A stretch of DNA of 64,000 bases from Myxococcales bacterium (lineage in GTDB: Bacteria; Myxococcota_A; Polyangia; Haliangiales; Haliangiaceae). Every line of letters begins with the position of its first letter. Positions within the stretch are counted from its first letter, which is position 1. Made by a program: the position numbers and the translations under genes. Below are positions 1 through 8,609 of the stretch, in pieces. The stretch lies in assembly GCA_016794525.1 (NCBI GenBank), contig JAEUJY010000059.1, positions 62,001-126,000 of the forward strand. Direction: 5' to 3'. The notes under the pieces are model-generated. The model was not told the origin of the DNA. It worked only from the letters and a program-made list of their open reading frames with translations, and did not search any database.

Positions 1-136
1 CCATCTCGCGGTTCATCCCGAACGCGCGCTTGGCGGCGGTCAGGATCGCCTGCTCCAGGGCCTGGAGGAGGACGGACCGGTCGATGTTCTTGTCTCGACC
101 GACCTGGTCGATGACCATGCTGAGGTTGGCTTCCAT
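1..136 (-). CDS. nusA: Transcription termination/antitermination factor NusA, N-terminal part
   Basis: NusA binds RNA polymerase and modulates pausing, termination and antitermination. Only the first 45 codons are present; the gene runs off the left edge. The visible N-terminus ([20 protein letters not shown], then a [16 protein letters not shown] stretch) is the typical start of the NusA N-terminal RNAP-binding domain. It begins 26 bp after the rimP stop on the same strand, which is the conserved rimP-nusA order of bacteria. The start codon is the ATG at 136-134, the only one that gives this conserved N-terminus. Identification rests on the N-terminal sequence plus gene order. Confidence 0.9.
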   Translation of the reverse strand, partial: MEANLSMVIDQVGRDKNIDRSVLLQALEQAILTAAKRAFGMNREM

Positions 137-162
137 GGCGGAATCTCCGTCGGAACGCGGGG

Positions 163-831
163 CTAGTGACGAGGGGACTTGCCGGCATGCTTGCCGGCCC
201 CGGGCTTGGTGGGTTTGCCGGGCTTGCCGGCGGGAGCATCGGCGGTGCGGACCTGGCCGCGCCCGCCCTTCATGACGACGTCCCAGTCGGGGACGATCTT
301 GGCGACGTCGACGTCGGCGATCGGGAACCGCCACAGCTGGCCGTCGACCAGGATCCGCGCCTGCGCGGTGGCCGGGTCCTCGGCGCCGTCGACGCCGTCG
401 AGGACGCCGCGGAAGTTCTTGCGCTCGCTGCCCTGCGGGGTGGGCACGCCGCGCTCGAGCGTGACCTTGACCTCGGCGCCGACGAAGCGCTGGAAGTGGG
501 GCACGGTGACCAGCGGCCGGTCGATGCCGGGCGAGCTGACCTCGAGGCTGTAGGCCTGGGGGATGGGATCGGCGACGTCGAGCGTGGCCGACAGCTCGCG
601 CGACATGCGCTCGCAGTCGTCGAGATCGACGAGATCGGGCGCGAAGCCGTCGGGGCCGGGCACCGCGTCGGCGGGCGCGTCGGCGACGTCGATGAACACC
701 CGCAACACCCAGCCGCCTTGCTCGAGGGTGAACCGCACGTCGACCAGCTCGTAGCCGGCGTGCGCGCACACCGGCTCGGCGAGCTGCCATACGCGCTGGC
801 GTAGGGCCTGGGGACTGGGATGGTTCGACAT
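163..831 (-). CDS. rimP: Ribosome maturation factor RimP
   Basis: RimP assists maturation of the 30S ribosomal subunit in the cytoplasm. The 222-residue product has the family signature [12 protein letters not shown] at about residues 96-107, an N-terminal alpha/beta domain and a C-terminal SH3-like domain ([20 protein letters not shown] region). It is longer than the usual 150-160 residues because of an acidic loop around residues 50-75 and a Lys/Pro/Gly-rich basic tail. The ATG at 831 is chosen because the region upstream reads through a terminator-like hairpin. No Shine-Dalgarno is visible: the leader contains CCUCC, which resembles the anti-SD instead. It is followed by nusA, with which it is probably co-transcribed. 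Confidence 0.93.
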   Translation of the reverse strand: MSNHPSPQALRQRVWQLAEPVCAHAGYELVDVRFTLEQGGWVLRVFIDVADAPADAVPGPDGFAPDLVDLDDCERMSRELSATLDVADPIPQAYSLEVSSPGIDRPLVTVPHFQRFVGAEVKVTLERGVPTPQGSERKNFRGVLDGVDGAEDPATAQARILVDGQLWRFPIADVDVAKIVPDWDVVMKGGRGQVRTADAPAGKPGKPTKPGAGKHAGKSPRH

Positions 832-855
832 GCGGCGTCGGAGGTGCTGGAGGCG

Positions 856-882
856 AAAAAAAAGGTGGGCCGATGCCCACCT
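856..882 (-). terminator. Intrinsic terminator-like hairpin in the rimP-nusA leader (possible attenuator)
   Basis: Read on the minus strand, an 8-bp perfect stem AGGTGGGC / GCCCACCT with an ATCG loop is followed directly by eight T residues (plus-strand A-run at 856-863). This is a textbook intrinsic terminator. It lies about 25 nt before the rimP start codon, and the next gene upstream (nitrilase) is divergent. It therefore has no upstream minus-strand gene in this window to terminate, which points to leader attenuation of rimP-nusA. Confidence 0.75.
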
Positions 883-972
883 CACGGAAACGCGAAGTGG
901 CAGACGGATACCACCCCACCAAGAAACCCGCAAGTGGCTTGTGGCCGGGGGAACACCCGGTTAGGACAGGCC

Positions 973-1839
973 ATGGGTTCCGCTCCGGTCACGATCGCCG
1001 CCGTGCAGATGTGCTCGACCGACGATCTCGCTGCCAACCTCGCGACCTGCAAGCGCCTGGCGGCGCAGGCCGCGGCGGCGGGCGCCAAGATCATCGTGCT
1101 GCCCGAGTGCTTCGCGTTCCTGGGCAGCCGCGAGGGCGACAAGATGGCGATCGCCGAGACCATCGACGACGCCCACCCCGGCCCGATCGTCGAGACGCTG
1201 CAGGCGATCGCCACCGAGCACCGGGCGGTGGTCATCGGCGGCGGCCTGCCCGAGCGGGTGCCGGGCGACGACCAGCGCGCCTATAACACGGCGCTGGTGG
1301 TCGGCCCCGGGGGCGAGCTGGCGGCCCGCTACCGCAAGATCCACCTGTTCGACGTGGACATCCCCGGCGGCGCGACGCTGCGCGAGTCCGACGCGACCGC
1401 GCCCGGCGACGCCGGCCTGGTGGTCCGCACCCACGGCGTCTCGCTGGGGATCACCATCTGTTACGACGTGCGGTTCCCCGAGCTGTACCGCCGGCTGTGG
1501 CACGCCGGGGCCGACGTGCTGCTGGTGCCGGCGGCGTTCACCGCCCACACCGGCGCGGCCCACTGGCACCTGCTGTTGCGCACCCGCGCCATCGAGAACC
1601 AGGCCTACGTGGTGGCGGCGGCCCAGGGCGGCCGGCACAACGCGAAGCGCGAGTCGTACGGCCACGCGCTGGTCGCCGATCCGTGGGGGACGATCGTCGG
1701 CGAGCAGGCCGAGGGTGAGGGCGTCGTGATCGCGACGATCGATCCGGCCGAGATCGCGCGGGTGCGCCGCAACATGCCGTGCGCGATGCACGCGGTCACC
1801 TACGATCGCCCGCTCGACGTGGCCATCGCCAGCGCCTAG
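973..1839 (+). CDS. Carbon-nitrogen hydrolase, Nit1/Nit2 type (deaminated-glutathione amidase-like)
   Basis: This is a 288-residue member of the nitrilase superfamily, which hydrolyses amide or nitrile bonds through a Glu-Lys-Cys triad. The triad is visible: Glu45 in LPECF, Lys122 in [10 protein letters not shown] and Cys163 in [13 protein letters not shown]. The FDVD and RFPELYR contexts are those of the Nit branch, whose members remove the amide of deaminated glutathione or omega-amides as metabolite repair. The ATG at 973 follows AGGACAGGCC and starts directly before the first beta strand (VTIAAVQM). It is divergent from rimP. The exact substrate is inferred from the subfamily and is not shown by the sequence. 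Confidence 0.9.
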   Translation: MGSAPVTIAAVQMCSTDDLAANLATCKRLAAQAAAAGAKIIVLPECFAFLGSREGDKMAIAETIDDAHPGPIVETLQAIATEHRAVVIGGGLPERVPGDDQRAYNTALVVGPGGELAARYRKIHLFDVDIPGGATLRESDATAPGDAGLVVRTHGVSLGITICYDVRFPELYRRLWHAGADVLLVPAAFTAHTGAAHWHLLLRTRAIENQAYVVAAAQGGRHNAKRESYGHALVADPWGTIVGEQAEGEGVVIATIDPAEIARVRRNMPCAMHAVTYDRPLDVAIASA

Positions 1840-1880
1840 CAGTCGACCTCGAACGCCTACGGCGTTTGAGGTCGAACTGC
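1839..1880. terminator. Long hairpin after the nitrilase gene
   Basis: A 19-20 bp imperfect inverted repeat (GCAGTCGACCTC... against ...GAGGTCGAACTGC) with a TAC loop begins on the last base of the nitrilase stop codon. There is no T-tract, but it is positioned as a 3' end structure between two convergent genes. Confidence 0.55.
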
Positions 1881-2010
1881 CCCGTGCCCGTGCCCGTGCC
1901 CGTGCCCGTGCCCGCTCTCCCTTCTCCCGTTCCCGCTCTCCCTCTCTTCCCGCTCTCCCGCTCTCCCTCTCCTCCCGCTCTCCCGCTCTCCCTCTCCCGT
2001 TCCCGCGCTC
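1881..2010. repeat. Hexamer CCCGTG array plus polypyrimidine CTCTCCCG tract
   Basis: About five and a half copies of CCCGTG are followed by about 100 bp of nearly pure pyrimidine (CCCGCTCTCC-type units). It fills the gap between the convergent nitrilase gene and the gene ending at 2015. It is array 1 of six similar period-6 arrays in this window. No gene is seen in it. Confidence 0.9.
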
Positions 2011-2014
2011 CCGC

Positions 2015-2374
2015 TCAGCGTGCGTCGCCGTCGCCGCCGCCGCCCGCGTCGGTCGCCACACCGGCGTCGAGCCCCTGCCCGCGCGCGGCGGCGATCGCCG
2101 CGGCCTGCTGCTCGGGCGTCATGTCGGCGCGCAGGATCACGCCCGACGGCATGACCGCGGCGTCGACGGCGGGCGGCGGCGAGACGCCAGCGTCCTTGGG
2201 GCCGAAGCCGGTCACGAACTGCGAGACGCTCTTGGCGCACGGCTTCTGCAGCACCAGCAGCGCGAGCAGCGCGGTCGCGACCACCAGGATGCGCAGGATC
2301 TCGGCGAACGAGAACGACAGCCCGCGCCCGCGCGGCAGCTTGGGGACGTCGTCGTCGTTGGACTGCTTGGCCAC
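2015..2374 (-). CDS. Small single-pass membrane protein of unknown function
   Basis: The 119-residue product has a short polar N-terminus (AKQSNDDDVPKLPRGRG), one hydrophobic segment at about residues 24-43 (EILRILVVATALLALLVL) and an Ala/Pro/Gly-rich tail containing DMTPEQQAAAIAAAR. I do not recognise a family. The start is GTG at 2374, nine bases past the stop of the upstream permease gene, with GGAAG as a weak ribosome site. It is the last gene of the ABC transporter operon and may be co-transcribed. Its 3' end abuts the hexamer/polypyrimidine array. Confidence 0.65.
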   Translation of the reverse strand: MAKQSNDDDVPKLPRGRGLSFSFAEILRILVVATALLALLVLQKPCAKSVSQFVTGFGPKDAGVSPPPAVDAAVMPSGVILRADMTPEQQAAAIAAARGQGLDAGVATDAGGGGDGDAR

Positions 2375-2382
2375 GGGGCTTC

Positions 2383-3291
2383 CTACCGCGAAGCGCGCGG
2401 CGGTGCCAGCGCGAGCGCGAACAGCGCGGCGGCGGTGAGCGTCGCGGCCAGGCCGGCAGGCACCGACAGCCACCAGCGCAGCTCGTGCTGGGTGGCCTGG
2501 GCCAGCAGCTCGCCCCACGACGGCGTGGGCGGCGGCGGCCCGAGCCCGAGGAACGACAGCGCCGCCTCGGACAGCACCGCGGTGGCGGCGGTGAGCGCGG
2601 CGGCGATCGCCAGCGCCGGCCACACCGCCGGCAACGCGTGGCGCACCAGCACCCGGGCCGGCGACGCGCCCAGGCCGCGGGCGGCGACGACGTACGGCGC
2701 GGCGAGCTCGGCGGTGAGCTGGGCGGCGATCAGCCGCGCGGTGTCGGCGCCGCGCGGCACCGCGATCAGCACCGCCAGCGCGACCAGGCCGCGGTGCCCG
2801 ACCAGCGCCGCGGCGGCCAGCGTGACCAGCAGCGCCGGCGCGCTGGCGACCGCGTCGCACAGCGCGAGCGCCGGCGACCGCAGGCGGCCGGGGCCGAGCG
2901 CGATCCCCAGCGCCAGCCCGAGGCCGAGCAGCGTGGCCAGGCCCGCCGCGCCGGCGCCCAGCGCCGCGCTGGTGCGCGCGCCGTGGATCAACCGGGCCGC
3001 GACGTCGCGGCCGCGATCGTCGGTGCCGAGCCGGTGGCGCGCCGACGGCGCCGCGAGGATGACCAGCTCGCCGTCGGTGCGCACCGCGATCGGATCGGCG
3101 ACGATCGGCGGCCACACCGCCCAGCCGTCGGGGCCGAGCCGGGCGCGCAGCGCGTCGCCGCGGGCCGCGGGGCGCCAGGTCAGGCCGGCGTCGGTGCGCG
3201 CGACGATCGCGCGATCCGACGCCAGCAGGTCGGCGGCGAGCGCGGCCAGCGCGATCAGCGCGAGCCACGCCAGCGCCAGCCGCCGGGTCAC
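2383..3291 (-). CDS. ABC transporter permease, DppC/OppC type
   Basis: This is an inner-membrane permease of the peptide/nickel (PepT) ABC importer family, 302 residues. It has an N-terminal membrane segment, the family signature HRLGTDDRGRDVAARLIHGAR near residues 95-115, several further hydrophobic spans, and a good EAA loop (AARGLGASPARVLVRHALP) that contacts the ATPase. The GTG start at 3291 overlaps the stop of the DppB-like gene by 4 bp (GTGA), so translation is probably coupled. The substrate cannot be told from the permease. No ATP-binding subunit gene is seen anywhere in the window, so it must be supplied from elsewhere. Confidence 0.85.
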   Translation of the reverse strand: MTRRLALAWLALIALAALAADLLASDRAIVARTDAGLTWRPAARGDALRARLGPDGWAVWPPIVADPIAVRTDGELVILAAPSARHRLGTDDRGRDVAARLIHGARTSAALGAGAAGLATLLGLGLALGIALGPGRLRSPALALCDAVASAPALLVTLAAAALVGHRGLVALAVLIAVPRGADTARLIAAQLTAELAAPYVVAARGLGASPARVLVRHALPAVWPALAIAAALTAATAVLSEAALSFLGLGPPPPTPSWGELLAQATQHELRWWLSVPAGLAATLTAAALFALALAPPRASR

Positions 3292-4193
3292 GCCGCCTCC
3301 GCGCCGGGCCGCGCGGCGCGCCGCGCCGCCAGCCCGCCGACCAGCGCCACCAGCGCGGCGGCGCCGGCGGCCAGCGTCAGCACGACCGGCGCGTCGCCGG
3401 CGGCGGCGGCCGCCACCAGCGTCCGCCCGGCGCCCGGCAGCGCCAGCGCGCGCTCGACCACCGCGCTGGCGGCGAGCGTGAAGCCCGCGGTCGACGCCGC
3501 CAGCGGCGCGACCCGCGGCGCGATCAGCGCCAGCGCGTGCACCGCGTGCCAGCGACGGCGGCTGGCCCCGCGCGCGGCCACCGCGATCGCCAGCGGCGAG
3601 CGATCGAGCGCGGCCAGCGCGGCGCCGACGTGCAGCGCCACCACCGCCGCGGGCGCGATCGCCAGCGCCGCCACCGCGCACGCCGACGACAGCGCCGCGG
3701 CCGGCGCCACCGCGACCGCGAGCTGACACAGCCACACCGTCGGCACCGCCACCGCCACCGCGGCCACGCCGGCCACCGCCGCCGCGCCGCCGCGCCGCCG
3801 CGCCACGGCCAGCGGGATCGCGACGCCGACCGCCAGCGCGATCGCCAGCGCGGCCAGCGCCCGGGCCACCGTCGCCGCGGCGTGGCGCGCGGCGCTGGCG
3901 CCGGCGCCGCGATCGTCGCGCCACGATCGCGGCGGCTGCCCGATCGCCGCCCGCGCGGTGATCCGCGCCCACCGCCCCGGCGCGCTGCCGTCGAGATCGT
4001 GGGCGCGCGCCACCGCCGCCACCGCGCGCGCCCGCGCCGCCGGCGCCGCCTCGTCGGGGGGCAGCCGCCCGCCGGCCCGCGCCGCGGTGAGCGCCGGCGG
4101 CTCGGGCGCCAGCTCGACCAGCGCCCAGCCGATCATCCAGGTCGCGATCCACGCCGCCAGCACCCGCGCCGCCAGGCGCGCCGCGGTCGTCAC
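3288..4193 (-). CDS. ABC transporter permease, DppB/OppB type (divergent)
   Basis: This is the partner permease of the DppC-like protein, 301 residues. It has an N-terminal span, a periplasmic stretch with DLDGSAPGRWARI, and four or five hydrophobic segments rich in Ala and Val. The EAA-like loop (AARGASRRRWHAVHALAL) is recognisable but degenerate compared with its partner. The GTG start at 4193 overlaps the stop of the upstream binding-protein gene by 4 bp. Family membership is inferred mainly from position in the operon and topology, since the sequence is strongly drifted towards Ala-rich composition. Confidence 0.75.
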   Translation of the reverse strand: MTTAARLAARVLAAWIATWMIGWALVELAPEPPALTAARAGGRLPPDEAAPAARARAVAAVARAHDLDGSAPGRWARITARAAIGQPPRSWRDDRGAGASAARHAAATVARALAALAIALAVGVAIPLAVARRRGGAAAVAGVAAVAVAVPTVWLCQLAVAVAPAAALSSACAVAALAIAPAAVVALHVGAALAALDRSPLAIAVAARGASRRRWHAVHALALIAPRVAPLAASTAGFTLAASAVVERALALPGAGRTLVAAAAAGDAPVVLTLAAGAAALVALVGGLAARRAARPGAEAA

Positions 4194-5773
4194 GGCCGCG
4201 CTCGCCACAGCCGCCACGCCGGCGGCACGCCGCGGCCATCGCCGACCAGGCCGCCGACGTCGGCGCGGGCCAGCCCGCCGCGGGTGTCGACCGCGACGTA
4301 AACCAGCGGCGCCAGCGCCTGCACGCGCCGCTCGATCGCGTGGGCCGCGGCCAGCCGCTCGTCGACGGCGGTCGCCCGGTGCCAGGCGTCGAACCAGCGC
4401 TCGAGCTCGGCGTCGGCCAGGCCCGGCCACGCCTGCGTCGCCGGCGCGTGGGCGCTCAGGCGATCGGCGGGATCGACCTCGGGGCCGGCGGACAGCGACG
4501 TGATCGCCAGCTCGAAGTCGCCCGCCGCCAGCCGCGCGAGCAGCTCGGCGAACGGCACCGCCTCGACCTCGAGCGTGAAGGCGCCGCGGGCGTCGGCCGC
4601 CCAGATGTCGGCGATCCGCGCGCTGGCCGTCGAGCCGGCCGGCACCAGCAGGCGCAGCGTCGGCGCCGGCGGCGGCCGCAGCGCGGCGGCGGCCGCCGGA
4701 TCGAACGGCAGCGGCGCCAGCGCCGGATCGCTCTCGGGCTGATCGGGCAGCCACGGCCCGTTCAGCGTCGGCGCGCCGCCCAGCACCGCGCGGGCGACGC
4801 CGGCGCGATCGAGCGTCATCACCAGCGCGCGGCGGGTGCGGGCGTCGGCCAGCGCCGGCCGGCGGGTGTTGATCACCGCCACCAGCGCCGCCGGCTGGCG
4901 GTAACGGAACCGGACCAGCGTCGGGTGCTGCTGCTGCGCCGCCACCGCCTCGGCGGCGGGCACCTGCGCGACCACGTCGAGGCGCCCGGCGGCGAGCTGG
5001 CGGATCGCGTCGGCGCGATCGGCGACCACCACCAGCTCGACCCGCGCCGCCGCCGCGCGCCGCGCCGCACCTGATACGCGGGCCAGCGCGATCCGCTCGC
5101 CGCGCGCCCACGCCTCGACCGCGAACGGCCCGCTGCCGATCGGTCGCTCGGCCAGGCTCGGCGCCGCCAGCTGCGCCGCGGGCACGATCGGCACCAGCGC
5201 CAGATCGCGCAGCCGGGACGGCCGATCTTCGCGCACCACCAGCTCGATCTCGTCGGCGTGCGGCGCGGTGATCGCGACGGCGTCGTCGAGCGCGAACCCC
5301 AGCGGGCCGGCGGCGTGGCCGACGCCGCGGCTGGCGTCGAGGCTGGCGATCACGTCGGCGGCGGTGATCGGCTGGCCGTCGGCGAACCGCCGCGCCGGAT
5401 CCAGCGTGAACCGCCAGGTGCGGCGATCGGCCGAGGCCCGCCAGTGCGACGCGACGCACGGCTCGACGCCGCCGTCGGCGGTCGGGCACGCCAGGCCCTC
5501 GACCACCTGCGACAGCACCCGCGCCGACGCCGCGTCGAGGGTGGCGAACGGATCGAGCGTCGCCGGCTCGGCGTCGAGCGCGACCCGCACGGTCGCGTCG
5601 GGGTCGGGCGCGCCGCCCGGATCGCGCGCCAGCCATCCATCGACGACGGGGGGTGGCGCGGCCGCCGGCGGCGGCGCCGCGCGCTCCCCTCCTCCGCCGC
5701 GCTCGAAGCACCCGCCCGCCGCCAGCGCCGCCAGCGCCGCCAGCGCGACGAGCCGATCGGCCGAGCGCAGCAT
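4190..5773 (-). CDS. Extracellular solute-binding lipoprotein, family 5 (peptide/nickel type)
   Basis: A 527-residue lipoprotein: Leu/Ala-rich signal with lipobox LAAGGC at about residues 17-22. The SBP_bac_5 fold is indicated by DAEPATLDPFATLDAASARVL, FADGQPITAADVIASLD (the FHDG.P.TA.DV motif), RPIGSGPF and LVMTLDRAGVARAVLGG. It captures substrate in the periplasm for the two permeases. The ATG at 5773 is the only start that gives a signal peptide. It overlaps the permease gene downstream and lies 41 bp after the second binding-protein gene. Two different binding proteins in one operon suggest broadened specificity. Confidence 0.88.
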   Translation of the reverse strand: MLRSADRLVALAALAALAAGGCFERGGGGERAAPPPAAAPPPVVDGWLARDPGGAPDPDATVRVALDAEPATLDPFATLDAASARVLSQVVEGLACPTADGGVEPCVASHWRASADRRTWRFTLDPARRFADGQPITAADVIASLDASRGVGHAAGPLGFALDDAVAITAPHADEIELVVREDRPSRLRDLALVPIVPAAQLAAPSLAERPIGSGPFAVEAWARGERIALARVSGAARRAAAARVELVVVADRADAIRQLAAGRLDVVAQVPAAEAVAAQQQHPTLVRFRYRQPAALVAVINTRRPALADARTRRALVMTLDRAGVARAVLGGAPTLNGPWLPDQPESDPALAPLPFDPAAAAALRPPPAPTLRLLVPAGSTASARIADIWAADARGAFTLEVEAVPFAELLARLAAGDFELAITSLSAGPEVDPADRLSAHAPATQAWPGLADAELERWFDAWHRATAVDERLAAAHAIERRVQALAPLVYVAVDTRGGLARADVGGLVGDGRGVPPAWRLWRARP

Positions 5774-5814
5774 CGCCGTGAGAGTAACCCCGCCGCGCGG
5801 CGGCGCCGAGCCGG

Positions 5815-7512
5815 TCACGGCGCGGGAACGGCCACCAGGCGGCACGCGGTCACGTCGAACCACCCGTCCCACACCACCACGCCGGCGACCCGATCGTTGA
5901 CCAGCCCCTGCGGCGCCACCCGCACGATGCCGGCGATCGGCAGCTCGTCGGCGAGGATCGCCGCGAGCTCGCCGACCAGCGGCCCGCGCGACTCCGGCTC
6001 CCACACCGCCGCGATCGCCGCCAGCGCCTGGTCGACCCGCCGCGACGAGAACCGCCCGGCGTTGTCGGCGCCGCCGGTGCCCACCAGCCGCGTCAGATCG
6101 CTGTCGACCGCGCCGTTCCACTCGAGGAAGGCCAGGTTGACGCCGTCGTCGTTGACCTTGTTGCGCAGCACCGCCTCGGTGCCGAGCCGCACGTCGAGGC
6201 CGATGTTGGCGCGGCGCAGCCCGTCGAGGATCTTGTCGACCTCGGGGCCGGCCTTGCCGTTCTTGCCCTCGAGCGCCAGCACCGTCAGGCGCAGCTTCTG
6301 CCCGGCCTTCTCGCGCAGGCCGTCGCCGTCGCTGTCGATCCAGCCGGCCTCGTCGAGGAGCCGCCCGGCCGCCGCCGGATCGAGCGCCGGCGGGTTCGGC
6401 CCCGGGCCGTCGCCCGGGCCACCCGGCCAGATCGGGCCGGCGATCGGCCGCGCCAGCCCGCGATCGACGTCGCTGGCGATCGCCTCGCGATCGATCAGCA
6501 GCCCCAGCGCGCGCCGCACCCGCGGGTCGTCGGTCGGCGGCGTCGTCGCGCCGAACAGCGCGTAGCGGAACCGCGGCGGCGCCAGCTCCAGCGGCGCGAA
6601 GCTCGCGGCCAGCCCGGGCGCCGACGCCTGCCCCGGCCAGTGCTCGGGGATCAGCGACGGGATCACGTCGAACTCGCCGCGCTTGGCCGCCATCAGCGCC
6701 TGCGCCGCGTCGGGCTGATAGGCATACTCGATGTCGGGGATCGCCGGGCGCGCGCCCTTGTAGCCGTCCCACCGGCTGAGGTGGACCACGCCGTCCTTGT
6801 TGTCGACGACGCGGTACGGCCCCGAGCCGATCAGCGCACCGCCGGCGAGGTCGTTGCCGAAGATCTGGTAGGGCACGATCGGGATCTCGGCGAGCCCGCG
6901 CAAGAACCAGCCGTCGGGGTGAGACAACCTGACGCGCACGATCCGCGGGTTGACCAGCTCGACCGACACGACGTTGGCGAGGCTGCCGCGCAGGTGGTCG
7001 AGGTGGCGGCCGGGATCGCGCGCCGTGTCGAGAGTGAACTGCACGTCGACCGACGTGACCGGCCGGCCGTCCTGCCAGCGGGCGTCGGGATCGAGCTCGA
7101 TGATGACCTGGGTGCCGCCCAGCTCGATGCGCCACGACCGCGCCAGCCCCGGCAGGTAGGCGCCCGGGCCGGTCCCCGCGCCCGTCGCGGGCGGCGCGTA
7201 GCGGACCAGCGTCTGGAACACCGGCCCCACGAGGATGCGGCGGCCCCACACCGACGGCGACAGCAGCGGGTGCAGCGTCCGCGGCATCGCGTCGACGTGG
7301 ATGCGCAGCGTGTGATCGCGCCGCTGCCGCAGCCCGAGGTCGTCGTCGTCCTTGGCCAGGGCCGGCGACCGCGGCGCCTGCTCGGCGACCGCCAGCGGGT
7401 CGGGCGCGTGGCGCCACGGCTTGACGCGCGCCGGCGTGGCGTCACACGCCGCGAAGACCACGGCGGCGGCGACGACGGCCGCCAGCCTCGCTTGAGGGGG
7501 GTAGTGGCTCAT
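5815..7512 (-). CDS. Second solute-binding lipoprotein, family 5 (peptide/nickel type)
   Basis: A 565-residue lipoprotein with signal MSHYPPQARLAAVVAAAVVF and lipobox FAAC. Family 5 features: ARSWRIELGGTQVIIELDPDARWQDGRPVTSVDVQFTLD-type core, LIGSGPYRVV and ALGLLIDREAIASDV. It is the first gene of the transporter operon. The start at 7512 is required for the signal peptide and lies only 14 bp from the start codon of a divergent lipoprotein gene, leaving almost no room for 5' leaders. It shares clear motif order with the neighbouring binding protein but is not a recent duplicate. Confidence 0.88.
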   Translation of the reverse strand: MSHYPPQARLAAVVAAAVVFAACDATPARVKPWRHAPDPLAVAEQAPRSPALAKDDDDLGLRQRRDHTLRIHVDAMPRTLHPLLSPSVWGRRILVGPVFQTLVRYAPPATGAGTGPGAYLPGLARSWRIELGGTQVIIELDPDARWQDGRPVTSVDVQFTLDTARDPGRHLDHLRGSLANVVSVELVNPRIVRVRLSHPDGWFLRGLAEIPIVPYQIFGNDLAGGALIGSGPYRVVDNKDGVVHLSRWDGYKGARPAIPDIEYAYQPDAAQALMAAKRGEFDVIPSLIPEHWPGQASAPGLAASFAPLELAPPRFRYALFGATTPPTDDPRVRRALGLLIDREAIASDVDRGLARPIAGPIWPGGPGDGPGPNPPALDPAAAGRLLDEAGWIDSDGDGLREKAGQKLRLTVLALEGKNGKAGPEVDKILDGLRRANIGLDVRLGTEAVLRNKVNDDGVNLAFLEWNGAVDSDLTRLVGTGGADNAGRFSSRRVDQALAAIAAVWEPESRGPLVGELAAILADELPIAGIVRVAPQGLVNDRVAGVVVWDGWFDVTACRLVAVPAP

Positions 7513-7526
7513 GTTATGACGCCGCC

Positions 7527-8213
7527 ATGGCGAACTCGCGCGCGCACGCGGCCTCGATCGGGGCTGCTCTGATCGCAAGCACCTTGGTCTTCACCGCTGG
7601 CGGATGCAAGGGCAACCAGCTCGAAGGTGCCAAGGCCGAAGTGCAACAAAGTGCGATCAAGGTGACGGTGCCGGCGGTGCCGGCGTTCGAGGTGCCGAAG
7701 CCCAACGCCGACGGCTCGCACACGATCAAGGAGCTGCGGGTCCAGGGCCAGAAGTACCTCAAGCAGGAGATCTCGGTCTCCGGCGTCGTGGTCTGGGCCT
7801 ACGACTGCGCCACCGCGATCCGCCAGCCGACCGAGGACGACGAAGCGGTGAAGAAGCGCATCGAGGCCGATCCGACGCTGTGCCGGCGCCCGGCGTTCTA
7901 CCTCGGCGACGCCGCCGACACGCCCGTCGAGCGCGCCGCGTGGATCGTCGAGGTCCCGCGCCTGCCGACCGCCGCCGAGAAGAAGAACCTGCCGAAGGAG
8001 GCCATCGAGGCCTGGCCGGCGGTGCCGCCGTACAAGGTCGGCGATCAGGTCGTCGTCACCGGCACGTGGACCACCTCGTCGCCGCACGGCGAGAACAACA
8101 CCGACGGCCTCCTCGTCTACAAGCAGATGAAGAACGTCACCCAGAACTGGGAGACGCCGCCGCTCGATCCCAACGCGCTGCCCGCCGCGACCATCGCGCC
8201 GCCGCCGCACTGA
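7527..8213 (+). CDS. Lipoprotein of unknown function
   Basis: A 228-residue lipoprotein (lipobox TAGGC around residues 23-27). The mature part has a long beta-type region ([37 protein letters not shown]) that resembles an OB-fold/nucleotide-binding-type barrel, and two cysteines that could pair (YDCATA and PTLCRR). I do not recognise a named family. The start is ATG 7527 with no Shine-Dalgarno; TATGAC lies six bases upstream and could be a -10 element for a leaderless mRNA. The gene is followed directly by dispersed repeat copy 1 and a terminator-like hairpin. Confidence 0.75.
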   Translation: MANSRAHAASIGAALIASTLVFTAGGCKGNQLEGAKAEVQQSAIKVTVPAVPAFEVPKPNADGSHTIKELRVQGQKYLKQEISVSGVVVWAYDCATAIRQPTEDDEAVKKRIEADPTLCRRPAFYLGDAADTPVERAAWIVEVPRLPTAAEKKNLPKEAIEAWPAVPPYKVGDQVVVTGTWTTSSPHGENNTDGLLVYKQMKNVTQNWETPPLDPNALPAATIAPPPH

Positions 8214-8220
8214 ACGACTC

Positions 8221-8290
8221 GGAGGGTTTGTCGACAAACCCTCCCCCGCGGGGGCAAGCCCCGCGGGTCCCCCACCCGATACGCGAGACA
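8221..8290 (+). repeat. Dispersed gene-end palindromic element, copy 1
   Basis: A perfect 24-bp palindrome (half-site GGAGGGTTTGTC) is followed by a second GC hairpin (CCCGCGGGGG-CAAG-CCCCGCGGG) and the tail TCCCCCACCCGATACGCGA. It begins 7 bp after the stop of the gene ending at 8213. Copies occur at 46277-46325 and 51664-51734, each just after a stop codon and in the sense orientation of that gene. Confidence 0.92.
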
Positions 8291-8306
8291 CCTGACCTCG
8301 CACACC

Positions 8307-8335
8307 AGCGGCCCCACCGGGGCCGTCGCTGTTTT
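8307..8335 (+). terminator. Intrinsic terminator-like hairpin
   Basis: The stem CGGCCCC-ACC-GGGGCCG is followed ten bases later by TTTT. It is suitably placed to end transcription of the gene at 7527-8213, after repeat copy 1. Confidence 0.55.
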
Positions 8336-8337
8336 CG

Positions 8338-8607
8338 GCCCCGATCCGGTTCCCGATCCGGTTCCCGTTCCCGATCCCGATCCCGATCCCGATCCCGCTC
8401 CGGTTCCCGATCCCGATCCGGATCCCGTTCCCGTTGCCGTCGTGTTCAGGTCGCGGTCGCGGTCACGGTCACGGTCACGGTCGCGGTCGCGGTCACGGTC
8501 GCGGTCGCGGTCGCGGTCACGGTCGCGGTCACGGTCACGGTCACGGTCGCGGTCACGGTCGCGGTCGCGGTCGCGGTCGCGGTCACGGCCGCGGTCACCG
8601 CGGTGGC
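8338..8607. repeat. Two adjoining hexamer arrays (CCCGAT/CCGGTT and GGTCGC/GGTCAC)
   Basis: The first block (8338-8432) is built from CCCGAT, CCGGTT and CCCGTT units. The second (about 8449-8607) is an almost perfect run of GGTCGC and GGTCAC units that ends at the stop codon of the convergent gene 8610-8990. Arginine/serine-like open frames in it come from the repeats alone and are not genes. The 395-bp gap 8214-8609 holds only the dispersed element, a terminator and these arrays. Confidence 0.93.
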
Positions 8608-8609
8608 GG

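Noticed and set aside
8338-8607. CRISPR array
   Set aside because: The repeats are 6 bp with no unique spacers and no cas genes.
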